Origin: Gymnopus androsaceus JB14
Taxonomy: Eukaryota > Basidiomycota > Agaricomycetes > Agaricales > Omphalotaceae
Direction: 5' to 3'
Assembly: GCA_009733575.1 (NCBI GenBank)
Contig: ML769384.1
Span: 65,257 to 129,256 of the forward strand
DNA length: 64,000 bases
Of the stretch, positions 46,437-58,833 are shown piece by piece. The first letter of the stretch is position 1; each line of letters starts with the position of its first letter. Below the pieces are notes generated by a model. It was not told where the DNA came from, ran no database searches, and saw nothing but the letters and a program-made list of their open reading frames with translations. Both the position numbers and the translations under genes were made by a program.

Positions 46437-49150
46437 ATGAAGCCGTTACACCAACGTCTCAATCTGTATGTATTATTTCTCACCTTGTACAATTCTAAAT
46501 AACAGGTTTTAGTTATACTGTTGGTGATGAAGCCTACGCTTTTGTTCCAAGCGGGGAACTGCTAGCCGCACAGTCGCTTACCGTCCATCGCGCTACAGGA
46601 CAAGTGGTCCTCAACCGTACGTTTTTCACAAGTCTTTTGCTGCTTGTATGCTCACTGCGAAGCACAGCGCCTCAAGCTTCTCTGCCACAGCATGCTCGTC
46701 GTTCCGGAAAACCTGTATACGGAATTCTCGGAATCATCTCTCTGGCACTCTGTACGTCCTGGTTTCGCCTGGTTTCAAGCACCCAATCCTGAATCTCTCT
46801 AGCGGAATACATTATTATCATCACCGGCCGTGAACCAAAGGGTCGTCTCTCGGGACATGACATATTTCGGGCTTCGGACTTTGATATCTTGCCTTTGAAT
46901 CCCAACGTTACGCTTCCCAATCCTCCTCATCCTGTCGAAGCGCATCTACTTGCTCTTCTCCGCTCTCATCTGCAGTCTGGCTATTTCTTATTCAGCTACA
47001 GCTGGGACTTGACCCGACGTCTGCAGGCGCAATGGGAGAATTACCAAGCTGACATGGATAAGGGGCTCTGGGAGGTCGCAGACGACCGATTCTTCTGGAA
47101 CAAGTGAATATCGCGCACTGAATTGTCTTTCAAGTCATCTAATTTCATGCTAGATTTCTACAGACAAGATTCATAGAATCCACTGGAAACCAGGATGTCA
47201 GTGTCATTCCTCCTTTCTGTTGTTACACGTTCGCTAATGCCTTATCTTACAGCTCAGCCACTATATTCTTCCTGTCATTTACGGAAGTAAGCGACTTGCT
47301 CGTTGTATCCTCATGCTCGCTTACCAGAGCTTTTAGCCTTTGACGTCCGGCCCATCTTCATACATGGAAGACACATGCAGCTAGCACTCGTTCAGCCGTC
47401 GTTCCCGGTATCGTGCTGGGACACGGTACTTTCGGCGTGGTATAGACCATCGAAGGCCACGTCGCAAACTTTAACGAATCTGAACAGCTATTATTCATTG
47501 AACATCAGAATATGACAGGAGCCGTCCGCGCGGGTGATGATTTTGCGCACAAATTTAGTTTTGTGCAGATACGAGGGAGTGTGCCGTTCTACTGGGCAGA
47601 GGTGAATACTGTGAGGTATAAACCTGATCTGCAGGTTATGGACCTTCCTGATACGGTGCGTGCTCGTGCGTTCTGATATATTCTTGCTTAATTCAAACAC
47701 CGAGTAGCCCGATGCGATGAAGCTACATCTGCTAGAGCAAGTATCAATATACGGTCCTCAGACTTTGGTGAACCTGGTGAACCATAAAGGTCATGAAAAG
47801 CCAGTCAAAGATGGGTACGAACGTTTGGTGGCGCAGGTGATTCTCTTGTACTGTGCTTATCCGGTTCTGCTCTTCTCACATACTTTGTAGCTCGCTCTGC
47901 CAGATGTCCGATACCAATACTTTGATTTCCATACCGAATGTAAAAACATGCGTTGGGATCGTATCAGCCTGTTGATAGATAAACTAGACGAGGATTTGAA
48001 GAGACAAGGGTTAGTGTAATGTTGTTGTTATTCTCCTTAGTTCGTTGTAACTGATATTATCGCAGATACTTCCACCTAGATTCCAGCAATCCCCAGTCCA
48101 CACGGCTGCAAAGCGGCACAGTACGAACAAACTGTATGGATAATCTTGACCGTACAAATGTCGTCCAAGCCACTTTCGCCAAACACGCCTTGAATAAGCA
48201 GCTAGTGGAGGCTGGGGTTTTGACGAAAGAACAGGGCGTGGATGATTTCGAGGCTCTTAGTAAGGATTTCCGAGAGAGTGCGTTGGTCCTTTTGCTTGTA
48301 TTTGAAATGATAGACGACTGACGACGGCCAATAATAATAAAGTTTGGGCTGACCACGCCGACGCCATCGCGAAAGCATACGCTGGTTCCGGCGCCTTGAA
48401 ATCCGATTTCACTCGTACGAACAAGCGTACGCGTAAAGGTCTCTTGGAGGATGGAGTGAAAAGTACTTTAAGGTACCTGAAAAATAATTTCTTGGATGGT
48501 GCGAGACAGGTGAGTTGGATGTTGGATAATAACTATGCTATGTGTGCTGCGTTTATAAACAAGCTGTTTACCAGGATGCATTTGACCTGTTTACTGGAGC
48601 TTGGATACCTAGGCGTAATGCTGCCAGCATGAACTATTTGGTTACGGACTCGCGTCCGCTCGTTATTCGTTCTGTGAGTAGCATCATTGTCCAGTAGTAT
48701 TAAGCTGACTTGCGGTTCTGCTCGGTAGGCACCTGCAATTGCTTCGTTTTCGCTGTTCATGATATGCGCAGGGTTGACGTTACCTCGTACTTCAGGTATG
48801 CTTTATCTTCTATACCTGTCGCTTTTTGCTCACTCACGCAACTCATTCACTCTTTCTTACTACTAGACTATTCGCTCGTCTACTACTTCTTCCTCTGGAT
48901 CATGCTCCTCCTCGCCTCCACCATCTTCATGGTCACCTACGGAATTGATTACGTCTCCTGGCCGCGGTTGATTCCCCTCACTTCGATCATCTACTATGAG
49001 GGCCCTGGGTACCGATCTGCGAAGCATGGGATGGGGATTCAGGGTGTGAATGTCAAGTTTTTAGACAATGGTGTCAAGTGGTTGAATAAAAAGAAGAAGC
49101 TGGGGAGCGATGTGGAGAGTATTCCGATGGTGAATAAGAGGGTGGACTGA
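46437..49150 (+). CDS. SAC1: Phosphoinositide phosphatase Sac1
   Basis: Many exons: [104 protein letters not shown], the active site [13 protein letters not shown] (CX5R), [15 protein letters not shown] and [20 protein letters not shown]. The C-terminus has two membrane segments ([20 protein letters not shown]) and ends at 49148-49150. Sac1 removes the 4-phosphate from PI4P in the ER/Golgi membrane. Between 47390 and 47455 the frame is off by one base twice (before SRRSRYR and before EGHVANF). The catalytic part downstream is intact. Confidence 0.85.
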
Positions 49151-49394
49151 GTATGGAGGTATTTATGCTTAGAGTGGACCTTGAATACATATGTAGATTG
49201 CTTGTCCATAATGTTTAATATGTATCTTGGAACTGGGATTCTTTTTTGCTTCACTGAGCTCTGTCATACCCGGATCCGGAACGGCGCTTACATCCCGATC
49301 ACGCCTCACGCCTCACAAAAATTTCCTGCTTTAGCCTTTCAACCTTTCACTCTTTTTCCATACATATTTTTCTTCTTTCGCTTTCATATTTAAA

Positions 49395-50440
49395 ATGGCT
49401 GGAACGAAACGCGCTTCACCGGGTGCCGACAAACAAAAGACTCTGCTCTCCGCCGAGTTGAACGACGCTGAAGCTAAAAAGCTCACCGAGATACGTGCTG
49501 ATCTGCACAGGGCGGAGCTCATCCTAGGTGCGTTATTTCTTTCACAGCTAGTTATCAAGATATTGAAAGGAGAACTGTTTGGTTTTGGTAGAACGCAATG
49601 CTCAGATTATGCTCATTCCCGTATATGAGAAGCGTCGTCCTATCGTCAAGGCTATCGAAAACTTTTGGCCAGTGGCTCTTTTGAACCACACCATGTTTGC
49701 GTTCCATGTTTCGCACAATGCTGATCAGGTTGCCTTGACCTACCTCGAAGACCTTTGGGTCCAGCGCGACCCTGTAGAGCCGAGGTGTTTCACCGTCGAA
49801 TTCGTGAGTAGACTCCCAGGAATAACTGCTATATATTGTGAATGGCTTTATGAACATGTCGTTGGTTGGTTCTAGCACTTCAAAGAGAACCCTCACTTTT
49901 CCAACACTGTGTTGACAAAGGAATATAAATGGGTCGCGCCTCCCGCTGCTGCTGACGAAAAGCCTGATGCTGATGGGCTGACCGAGTCCATGCTCGATTT
50001 TTCCTGGGACCGAGATGTCAAGCCTTCGGTAAGTTGTAATGCGTCGCAGTTGAACATGTAGACTGATATACCTACCAGTCGATGAAAATTGACTGGAAAG
50101 ATCCCGCAAAGGCTTTAACGAAGCTGTACCCTAGAGAACCAGCTGAAGATGCTGACGAGGGACCAGCGGAATCTGGTAGCTTCTTCAACTATTTCGAAAT
50201 TGAAGAAGATCCATATGGGGTGAGTGCAAGGGTACCGAAAGTACATCCATTGATCCAAGCCTAACCCTCGTGTCCCTTTAGCTCGGCCTTAACATCAGCA
50301 ATGAGGTCTTCCCCGAGGCCATTGACTATTTCCTTGGAGAGGCAGGAGACGACGAGATGGACTCGGATGATGAGGAAGATGAAGATGATGCTGATGAGAT
50401 TGACTTGGAGCAGCCCAAGTCCAAAAAACAAAAGGTTTAA
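49395..50440 (+). CDS. SET/NAP-family histone chaperone
   Basis: Five exons, intact. MAGTKRASPGADKQKTLLSA and an N-terminal helix (LNDAEAKKLTEIRADLHRAEL) lead into the NAP fold: RRPIVKAIENFWPVALLNH, DQVALTYLEDLWVQRDP, HFKENPHFSNTVLTKEYKWV and SFFNYFEIEEDPYG-LGLNISNEVFPEAI, then a very acidic tail (DEEDEDDADEIDL) with a final KSKKQKV, a possible nuclear signal. The single earmuff-like domain and length fit SET/Vps75-type proteins more than Nap1. They carry H3-H4 or H2A-H2B and aid acetylation or deposition. Introns have normal borders. Confidence 0.85.
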
Positions 50441-50859
50441 GTGTTTACATACCCGCCACGGATCCCTAGCCATTTTTTTCGCCATTCATGTAATCATCTC
50501 TCCTATTCGCGTTTTTATTCTCCTCCTTAGTTTTTTTTCCTTCCGCTCTTGTATCTTGCTTAGCGCTGTCGAGTCGAGCCCTCTCGGGGTTTACATGTCT
50601 AGCATATATTATATATATATTCACAAAATCGGCTTTATACGGATTTATTGAGCGCGCGTTACATGTTGATGCTCCGCCTGAGCCGCTGCTGACCGTTGCA
50701 ATGTGTACCGAGGAGCGCCGGCTAGGGGCTATGCCAAGAAATGCCAAGTCTGATATACGTAAATCCAAATCATTACAAAGTCAATCAAATGGAAAAGCGC
50801 GGCTTCAGCAGCCGTTCAAAAACTCCTCCTTTCTAGACCACCACCCACTCTCTTTAACG

Positions 50860-52918
50860 ATGCTCGCCGGCTCAATTTTCATTCTTTCTCTCGCTGGCCT
50901 ACCGGTCTATGGCCAATCTTCTGCTTCCTCAGCCTCTGCAGCGTCCTCCACGACTTCCTCTTCTTCAGTTTCTACTACTTCAGGGGTCAGCGCTAGCTCT
51001 GGTACGACCTCTGTTAGCGTCACTGGCAGCGGTACAACCAGCGCCGTCGGCATCTCTGGCTCTGGCACTACTACAAGCAATGTTACGAAAACTGAGGCGA
51101 CTGCTCTGACGTTTACTTTGGCCGTCACGAACCCAACTGCCGTTCCATTGGCATCCATCACCGCCAATGAAACCAGTTTGGCTACAATACCACTTCCTTC
51201 TACCGCTACTCCCGGTGCAACCAACACCTATCATCTCGGGCGCTCCGGCTCTCCCTAATCGTTAGTATTTTAAATCGTTTTTTTTTTTTTCCTTTACTTT
51301 ATTTTTCTTATTCGTACAATAGCCACAAGTATCGTGGCTGCCAATTATCCTCCGATGGACAAGGTACCCCCAACCGACTCGAGCGAGGTACAGGCGTGGA
51401 TCGCTGAAGTTCAGGCTAGTGGAATTAACGTTCCGGGCCTTAGCTCCAACTGTGGCAGGCGGCTGCCCCGCTAATTTACAGGCTGCTCAAGGTCTGTGTT
51501 TGCGTACCTTCAACGTTGCTTAATATCAATATTTTTATTGATAGATACCTCGCGGTGCTGGTGGTACTGTACCGGTTAGTTAATTGATTCCCTTTGTCCC
51601 GATGTCTCTTCTCTAAACGTTCAATACTTACAAAGGTTGCGTTCGGGATACTGACGTTCAGGAATGTCCCGACAAGGTTCGTAATTGCTCTCTGGCTCTG
51701 GTCTTTAGCCTTTAACTGACTGTTCTAATAGGGGACCTGGGGCTTAACCTGTAAGGATTATTATCCATTTATGAGAATATTGGCCTTATCGTTTGGACCT
51801 GCAGATGACGATGGCCCTTCGTACTATACTCCTAACTTACTTACGTATCTTTCCGCCAACGACCTCCATGCAACTTTCTTCACGGTTGGTTCTCGGTGCC
51901 TCCAGGTATGTTCTCTAAATCAATCAACCGTGTCCAGGTTTTCATCAGCCGTGATAGTTCCCCGCCACACTGCAAGAAGAGTTCATGGCTGGTCACCAAG
52001 TCGCCGTCCATACTTGGAGTCATCCTTACTTGACGACCTTGTCCAACGAAGAGATCATTGCTGAGCTAGGATGGACCAAGAAAATTATGAAGGATGTAAC
52101 AGGTGTTACTCCGAACATGTTCCGTCCACCATATGGGTATAATTGCTTCACTTATCTTGCAACCACTCAAGCTAACAATATTTCTTTAGTGATATCGAGT
52201 ATGGTTTCAAAGCTGTATTTGCAGGATCAAACTAACGGTATTTTCTTTAGTGACCGAGTTCGTAACATCTCTATTGCAATGGGTCAGTCTTTCGGCTTCT
52301 GCGCCTGAATTTACTCACCTGCGTCCAGGGCTCACTCCCGTTATGTGGACAAGAATGAGTGCTACGGCCACCTTCGATACTGATGGCAAGTCAATTGCTC
52401 ATTCAACCATTCCGTGTCTAATAAATTGCACAGATTTCGATGTTCACGGTGGACTTGCTTCGTCCTACGGCGTCCTCAACAACTGGGAAAACATCATCGC
52501 CAATGCTAGTAAAATCGACACCGGTTTTATTGTCTTGGAACACGATCTGTTCGAGGAGAGCGTGCAGTTGGCGACAGGATACATTCTCCCTAGCGCTATG
52601 CAACAAAACTTTACAATCCAGCCTGTTGTCCAGTGCCTGAACAAACCAATGACGGATGCATACATCGAAACCAACAATAACGCAACCAACCCTCCCGCGG
52701 CGTCAGGTACGTGTCTCCTTCCTTCCCTGCAACATTGACATTTCACTGATTTGTTTCTTGAATAATCTACAGGCGCTGTCACTCTTTCATCCGGTGCACC
52801 TGGTTCCATTTCCACCTCACCATCGAAGAAAAACAGCGGCGTTTCCCTCAAAATCTCCGGGACTTCCTCGGCGCTGGCACTCAGTGGAGTCTTTGCTATA
52901 ATCGCTCTCTTCCTATAA
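50860..52918 (+). CDS. GPI-anchored chitin deacetylase (CE4)
   Basis: A signal peptide (MLAGSIFILSLAGLPVYGQ) is followed by a Ser/Thr-rich stretch, APALPN..., NYPPMDKVPPTDSSEVQAW, CWWYCTGCVRDTDVQECPDK and the catalytic CE4 motifs: TWGLTYDDGPS (general base and metal Asp), HTWSHPYLTTL (metal His), FRPPYGDIDDRV (Arg) and LEHDLF (motif 5). The C-terminus (SGTSSALALSGVFAIIALFL) is a typical GPI signal. The enzyme converts chitin to chitosan in the cell wall. Two frame breaks lie near 51232 (before ISGAPALPN) and near 51450 (before TVAGGCPAN), upstream of the catalytic domain. One intron has a GC donor, and one exon has only 9 nt. Confidence 0.85.
52190..52198 (+). other. 9 nt microexon of the chitin deacetylase gene
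   Basis: TGATATCGA between introns 52137-52189 and 52199-52250. It supplies the centre of PPYGDIDDRV, conserved in the family. The intron ends before and after it are near-duplicates. Confidence 0.8.
52386..52433 (+). other. GC-AG intron of the chitin deacetylase gene
   Basis: Donor GCAAGT, acceptor TTGCACAG, 48 nt. Removal joins ATFDTD to DFDVHGG as in the family. Confidence 0.8.
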
Positions 52919-53554
52919 CGAAATCACTCTGCTTGAAGATTTATCAGTTGCATGCATCGTACCGTATTGGTGGTAGGTAGAACTTTAGCTTTCTTGAGAC
53001 CCTGGGCCTTTAAGGCTCTTGTCATTTGTAGTACTAATACTAGATATGCTCGCATTCCGACTAACTAACCAACAACTTTTCCCTTCCCTCTACCGTTATG
53101 AATTTCTTGCTATGTTGCACGGAGGACATTTCTACTATACCAACCACTTTTTAGTTTTGTTTGAGTGCCTAGCGCAATTTTATTTCTTGCTCTTTTGATC
53201 GTAGACAGCAGCTGATTCATTATTTCACTCGTTTGCAACAATGTCGCTCTTTCGCAATGAAATAATCTTTCGCTCCAACCTTGTATGCGTGTTGAAGGAT
53301 GTGGACGCGACGTTCAAAGTTTACAAGCCACTGCTATTCGCGAGTGAGCTGCTATGATCCCCAATTCATGGGCAAGTGCCAAGTGGACCAGTAAGCAGAA
53401 AGTCAAAGGTGAGATACTCTACAAGCAATGGTGATTGTGGTAACGGCGTGCAGGGATTGTAGACTGATTATCGAGGGCGGTCAGTACTCTAGCGAAAGCG
53501 TACTTAGACAATGGACGACTCACAATTTGTGTGGCGTACATACTACTGTAAAAT

Positions 53555-53990
53555 TTAATCGAAGTTCCTGCTTTCTTTCAATTTGATAGGAAACTCACCT
53601 TGCATCTGAATAAGCAGTTGCGCTGCGTATAATGTGTATAAATGATGGAAGACCGCTTGCGCCGATGGCTGCAACTGTGACAACCGAGCGTAGTATAGAG
53701 CTGATTGTCTGTGTCCAGGAGTAGCAGGAGGTCTCTTCACCTCATCAAGACGTAAGCATAGTCAAGTTCACGGAATGTAACAGCAAGATATACGCGTCAA
53801 ATATCTCCAGCAAAGTTCAGTAGGAGTTGTGGTAAGAGGAGCTTGGATAAGACCTGAGTGCACTCAAATGCACTTTAATGATTATAGTTGATACATGTGC
53901 GCGAGTACCTGCTCGACGCGGATCGAATGCGCTCTTCTGAGATGATGAGGCATCCTGAGGCGAGTAGCTGAGCATTCATGATGTTGTACC
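53555..53990 (-). pseudogene. F-box gene fragment
   Basis: On the minus strand, 53840-53700 matches the F-box pseudogene at 30200-30300 (block GCTGGAGATATT, CGCGTATAT, and TACGTCTTGATGAGG...GAAGAGACCT). Frames are broken. The neighbouring open stretch 53740-53555 shows no further known motif. Confidence 0.5.
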
Positions 53991-54059
53991 CTAACTTCGA
54001 GGCAAAAGTAGAAAGCTTGGAGAAGTTGAAGTTCGAGGAAGTTGATACATAAGATGACG

Positions 54060-54120
54060 CGCTATGACGCGTCGATTGTATCCACGTGCGTTAACGCCGG
54101 TTCTTTGCAAAAGCGACGCG
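54060..54120 (+). promoter_or_regulatory. Cluster of ACGCGT and CACGTG sites
   Basis: ACGCGT-type sites (the MCB element of cell-cycle genes) at about 54068 and 54115, with CACGTG near 54083. An 81-codon open frame follows at 54179 (MIWRWVPPKIRHHRPRPNP) but has no recognised homology, so what the sites would control is unclear. Confidence 0.3.
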
Positions 54121-55251
54121 TTTTAATCATTCTGTCCTTTTTAACCTCGTTCATCGCAACCGCTGGATATTCCTAGCGTTGATTTGGCGGTGGGTTCCAC
54201 CAAAGATTCGTCATCATAGACCTCGTCCCAATCCCACTACAACTATCGCCCGAGATCTCAACAGTGGCAAGCTCCAGCTGCAGGGATTAGTCCGGGATCG
54301 CCTACGCCCTGGAAAGGACACTAGGCTGCAATCGTTATGGATTGGCCAAGACGGGACTCGACAATCGCTCCGAGTTGATGTCCGGAACTCTGAAATTTAT
54401 GCTACAGTTTGGAGCCCTTTTTAGGTATCGCTAGACGGAACTCCTTGATTCGATCTCGGAGAATGCACCAGAAGGTAAGCGTACTCGTTATGTCTTTACA
54501 GTTTTGTTCATAGTATGTCGCTTCGAGCAAATCGACCAAACTAGGACCAAAGCAGGACGCTTATCCGTGGCACTGGCAGCGTCTTGAGCCTCAACTCAAA
54601 TCATTACCTTGAAACTTATACTGAATTCTTTCAGTACAGTCAATGTTGCTAGAATCCTATCATTTCAGAACAGGTGAACTAGGACAAAGAACATGATTTT
54701 TGCTTGTAGCTCGACTTTGGTGCTTCTGTGATATGTGATATCTCTAGGGGTTCCTTGCTGTCTATGATCACAGTCACATTTCCATACTTTCTACTTCTTT
54801 TATTTCACAGATCGAGGTACGCTATACACACGAGGCCGACCACTGTGATCAAGATGTGAAAGTGTGAAGAGTTATCGAGGGTGTTGTGATCAAATACCGA
54901 CCTCGAGGATGATGTGCGACAAAGGATTAGCCTGGATGTGACTGAAGAAACCAATCACATAGAGACTTCGTCGGATGTGAATGATATCGAGTGGTAAACC
55001 CTCTATATTATCACCCGACATTGTGGCTTAAATCACATCTGCCTCTTTCACAGGTTCCAGTTCCCGTCCTCGTTCCCTCTTGTCTCGATGTTCAAGGCCA
55101 AGAAGAAAGAGATTTTGCAGAAAGAAAGAAAGAACTTGCATGGGCCAAGGGGTATAAATTGAACGATGTGAACCGGTATGTTTTCTGCACGACATCGCAA
55201 CGAATACTCATTCGACCTTTCGAATTCTTTATTCAACTCCCGTCTCGCGCC

Positions 55252-55953
55252 ATGTCTTACAATAACCCTTTGCACCCTCCTGTTTACGCATCCAGGCATT
55301 CTACCTTTAACTCTCTCTCTGCATCCTCCTCCTCCTCTTCCTCTGCGTCCAATTCGCGGTGCCGTAGAGTTCCATACACTCCTTCTGCTAAGTTCCGCTC
55401 CACTAGTCGCTCTCAGGCCTCTATTGCATTCGACTCCAAAGGACACCCCGGTAGTGGGATGCCGATGCGAGAAATTCACGCTCGAGGAGAGATCGCGCTC
55501 GCACAGATGATGGATAAAGGAGCGGAGACTATCACGGTGTTTTCACAGTGTGGGCTGAGAAGGATTAATTTAGTTATTAGAGTGAGTTATTCGTCGATTG
55601 CTTCTGGTATGACAATATCTGACTTTAAGTGTTTAGTGGCCTGGATACGAGCACCTCGAATGTGCATTCCCGATAGATGTGGTTTTGTCCTCTGGAAATA
55701 TCACGAGAGCACAGCTAGCAGCTGCGGTTACACATGCTTTCGCGAGATTTATCGAGGTGAGCTTCGATGTGTTCTATTCTTCGAATCATTAAGTACTCAT
55801 GCACCTGGCTATTAGAAAGCTCAAAACGAAGCTTCTGCGTCACCAGAGTGGCGATTCGGAGCAAAAGAACTTCAGTTTAGCCATCTTTCGCTTTTATCTC
55901 TGGTACATCTGTCGGAAGATGCATGGAGAGCTGAGGTTGCGGTAAATCTTTGA
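55252..55953 (+). CDS. Conserved agaricomycete hypothetical protein, copy 2
   Basis: Three exons: MSYNNPLHPPVYASRHSTF to CGLRRINLVIR, then after an intron gtgagt...tttag WPGYEHLECAFPIDVVLSSG, NITRAQLAAAVTHAFARFIE, and after a second intron KAQNEASASPEWRFGAKELQ to HLSEDAWRAEVAVNL, stop 55951-55953. It is intact and closely similar to the minus-strand gene at 25148-25856; similarity extends some 35 bp past the stop. The pattern of a Ser-rich start and a conserved C-terminal half suggests a small globular domain; no function is known to me. Confidence 0.75.
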
Positions 55954-56639
55954 AGCGTTTATTGTATCTTATGACTTACAGTCATAGATAGTGCAAACAG
56001 TTTCGTCCGGCGTCACATGACTTTGCGCAATGTATATCGCAATGGAACAACAACAAGGCATTTTTTTAAAAGAGCTTGGCATGGCTAGCGAAATAGTCTC
56101 TAGCGATGCCAAGCCATTTTTTGAGAAAAGACCTCGTTGTGGCTCATAAGTTGAGAGACTGCACGTGACGCCAACGAACTGTTCTGCGACTATCTTATTT
56201 TGTTACTATCGTACTTATTGAACATACTGTTTAATTTTTCTGATCTACTGCCCACGGAGTACCTTCACCCTGGCCTACCTCCTCTAGGCGACCTTCCTTA
56301 GACAAACTGAAGAGCATACTCTATCCATGGCAGTTCCACCAACTTCGTTCTATACACATCTGAGAAAGCCTATATACAAATTTGGATTTTATACAAGTCT
56401 CGGTGGGTTCCGCTGCCTAGTCAACCTCGATTGGACAAGCGACTTACGCGTATTACTGCTCCGGACAAGTTTCGGTCAAGTTGCACGAACGCGTACTAGT
56501 CGAAAATTCAAGTCTGTCGGATTGCCGGCCGCTGTTTTGCCGTATCTACATCCAGTTTCTCCTGCTCTTCCTTCTCGATGAAAGCAGCTGCACAAGCGGA
56601 GCTAACATCTTACTAGGATACCATGGCTCCTTCGAGTCC

Positions 56640-58160
56640 TCGCGTCACTGTAGCGTACCCCTTGTCTGAAAAGCCAGCTTGCTCCTCCGAAACCTAGTTC
56701 ATACGACCAGTGACTCGTGATGGTTTCACGGAGAAGAGATATTTGCTCAGGACTCAATTCCTGGCCCATCTCCTTGATGTCCTCAAACCCAGACGCGCTC
56801 AACTAGTAGTACAACCCCTGGTCGTGCGAATTCCTCTGGATTTTGTACCCGTAACGCTGTCGAACGTGGTTATAGGCCTCAAGCACACTGAGCCCCTTCT
56901 CGGGTCCACCAATAGCGAACAGACGATCCAAAACGAACGCGTCCTAAGTAGAATGTGGTAAGTTTGTGTGCGCCTTCATTGTTGAACACTCACTTCTATT
57001 GCCTGACCCGCACCAGCTCCCAGATATGGCATCATACTATGTGCCGCGTCTCCAAGCAGCGCTATCCGGCGCGAAGCGTATAGCTTCATCGGACGAAGTT
57101 CTCGGACTAACCAGTGAGAAGGGTTTTCGATGCACTGGTTGTTTAGATGATTTTCAAGCATTGAACAGTATAGAGCCCAATAACACTCACGTCGATTAAT
57201 TGCATCACTTCGTCTTCGAAGAATTTGTCAACCACCTCCTTTTTCGTGGTGTGCCTTAACTCCGGATCATCGAGCGGCTTGCCTTCATCCTCGAAGTTCG
57301 AAAAGTAAGCCGCAATGTTGACGATGTGATCTGGGTAAGCCGCTACGACCTGCATCTACACCAGGTTATTCCGGTTGGCTCATATCTCCCTAGCGCGCTC
57401 ACCTTATTCTTGCCACAATACTACGATTGAAGAAAGTCAGTTTCACGCTTTCATATCCACTGCGACTCCTTACTACGGTGGGTTGTTCCAGAGCTCTATG
57501 ACCTAGGTACAACTTTGCCAGAGCCTCCTTGGGTACCAAGCCTCGAAACACTGCGTTCCGGCGTAGTAACGGACTTGAAGCCGTCTGCGGCAATGCAGAT
57601 GTCGCAGCTTACTTCCGAACCATCCTCGAAATGCAACTTCACGGAATCCTTGCGCTTTTCGCAGCGGATGAGACGATGCGAAAGATGGATCTGGCAGCAT
57701 TCGGGAACATACTTGAGGAGCGTTCGTTGTAATTGCTGTCTGTGAAAGGGTGTACTAGATTTTTCCGCTAAGCTACGATAGAATCCCAGACTCAGAGACA
57801 ATTGATGAACGAACCTTCCTCTTAGTGCATACATATCCAAATTGGTAAGCTATGATGGGGTCGCCGACTCAGAACTACGAACCTTTGGCGTTCATCTTGT
57901 GGAACGTCCATTCATCCTTCCTACCGCTAAGCCTGAATTCGAACGCCGTTCCTGCAAAACGTAGATGATTGGTATATGGCTCCCGCGACAACAATTAAAT
58001 ATTCTTGGCAGCTACTCACTTAGCTCATCGCTGCGTTGTGTCAGCTGCAAGTCCTCTTCCAGACCCATGGATTTGAGGAATTTCGATATTGGAACAGTCC
58101 TTGAGCGCAACTGCACATGTCAAACCTCCGATTCCTCTTCCACTACAACGCCGTTCATTT
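56640..58160 (-). pseudogene. FAD-dependent monooxygenase pseudogene (salicylate hydroxylase-like)
   Basis: Remnants of PF01494-type hydroxylase in order on the minus strand: a frameshifted dinucleotide-binding start (GIGGLTCAVALKD, about 58130-58100), a gap where roughly 60 residues are missing, KSMGLEEDLQLTQRSDEL, YALRGRFVHQLSLSLG, VSCDICIAADGFKSV (the DG motif), AYPDHIVNIAAYF and RIALLGDAAHSMMPYLGAGAGQAIE (FAD/ribityl GD motif), then LEAYNHVRQRYGYKIQRNSH and TAG at 56803-56805, with the normal tail FEDIKEMGQELSPEQISLL still in frame behind it. A frameshift, a deletion and a nonsense codon make it non-functional. Confidence 0.75.
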
Positions 58161-58833
58161 CGTCAGTCCTGAGTATGTCGACACTGAAGAACAAGATCTG
58201 AAAAGCTCACATGATAGCGGGAGATTCCAGTCCGAAGACTCTAAAGGGCCGACTATCTTCTGTTTTCACTGCCTCTAGGGATCCTCCTGCGCTAGCCCAG
58301 CAAGGCGCGGAGGAAACTGAACCTGGCCAGATTCTACTGTAGCCGCTGCCAAACCCGAACAAACCGAAGCCCGCAGCTTTCTCAAAAACCATGGCAACTT
58401 CCAAGGTTCAAACTGCGGCCACGTCCTCGAAGAAAGGCAAGGAGACTGTCATGGTTACATCAGAGGAGCATGAGGATGAAGACAGAGCTAGCAAAGCACC
58501 GACTTTGGGCCGGAGAATGACTTGGACATGGAGCTCTTTGCGATGTTTTCCAGCCAAGCTAAATTAGGTATGGTAATCAAGGTAAATCCCGTCAGATTTC
58601 CACTATAGTTCTCTTTCTAGGTGTTCTAAGTTCTGGCTCCCTGTTGCAGACAAGATACCGGTCGCTATGCGGAACCAGTACCTTGCCTGAAGTGCTATTT
58701 ACGGCCACGCTAATAAGGTTCTGATTATTTTTATGACCCGGTCTCCCCAAGAATTCATACGTACGTATAAAAAGAGAGTTTTGGAATGAGGGACTGAGTT
58801 CTTGTTTTCCCCGCTTTTTTCATTTGTCAAACT

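Noticed and set aside
50907..51227. 106-codon minus-strand frame rich in Val and Glu
   Set aside because: Antisense of the Ser/Thr-rich region of the chitin deacetylase.
54991..55251. N-terminal extension of the second hypothetical gene
   Set aside because: The frame is open upstream, but the inverted paralogue is similar only from the MSY start, which also has the better start context.
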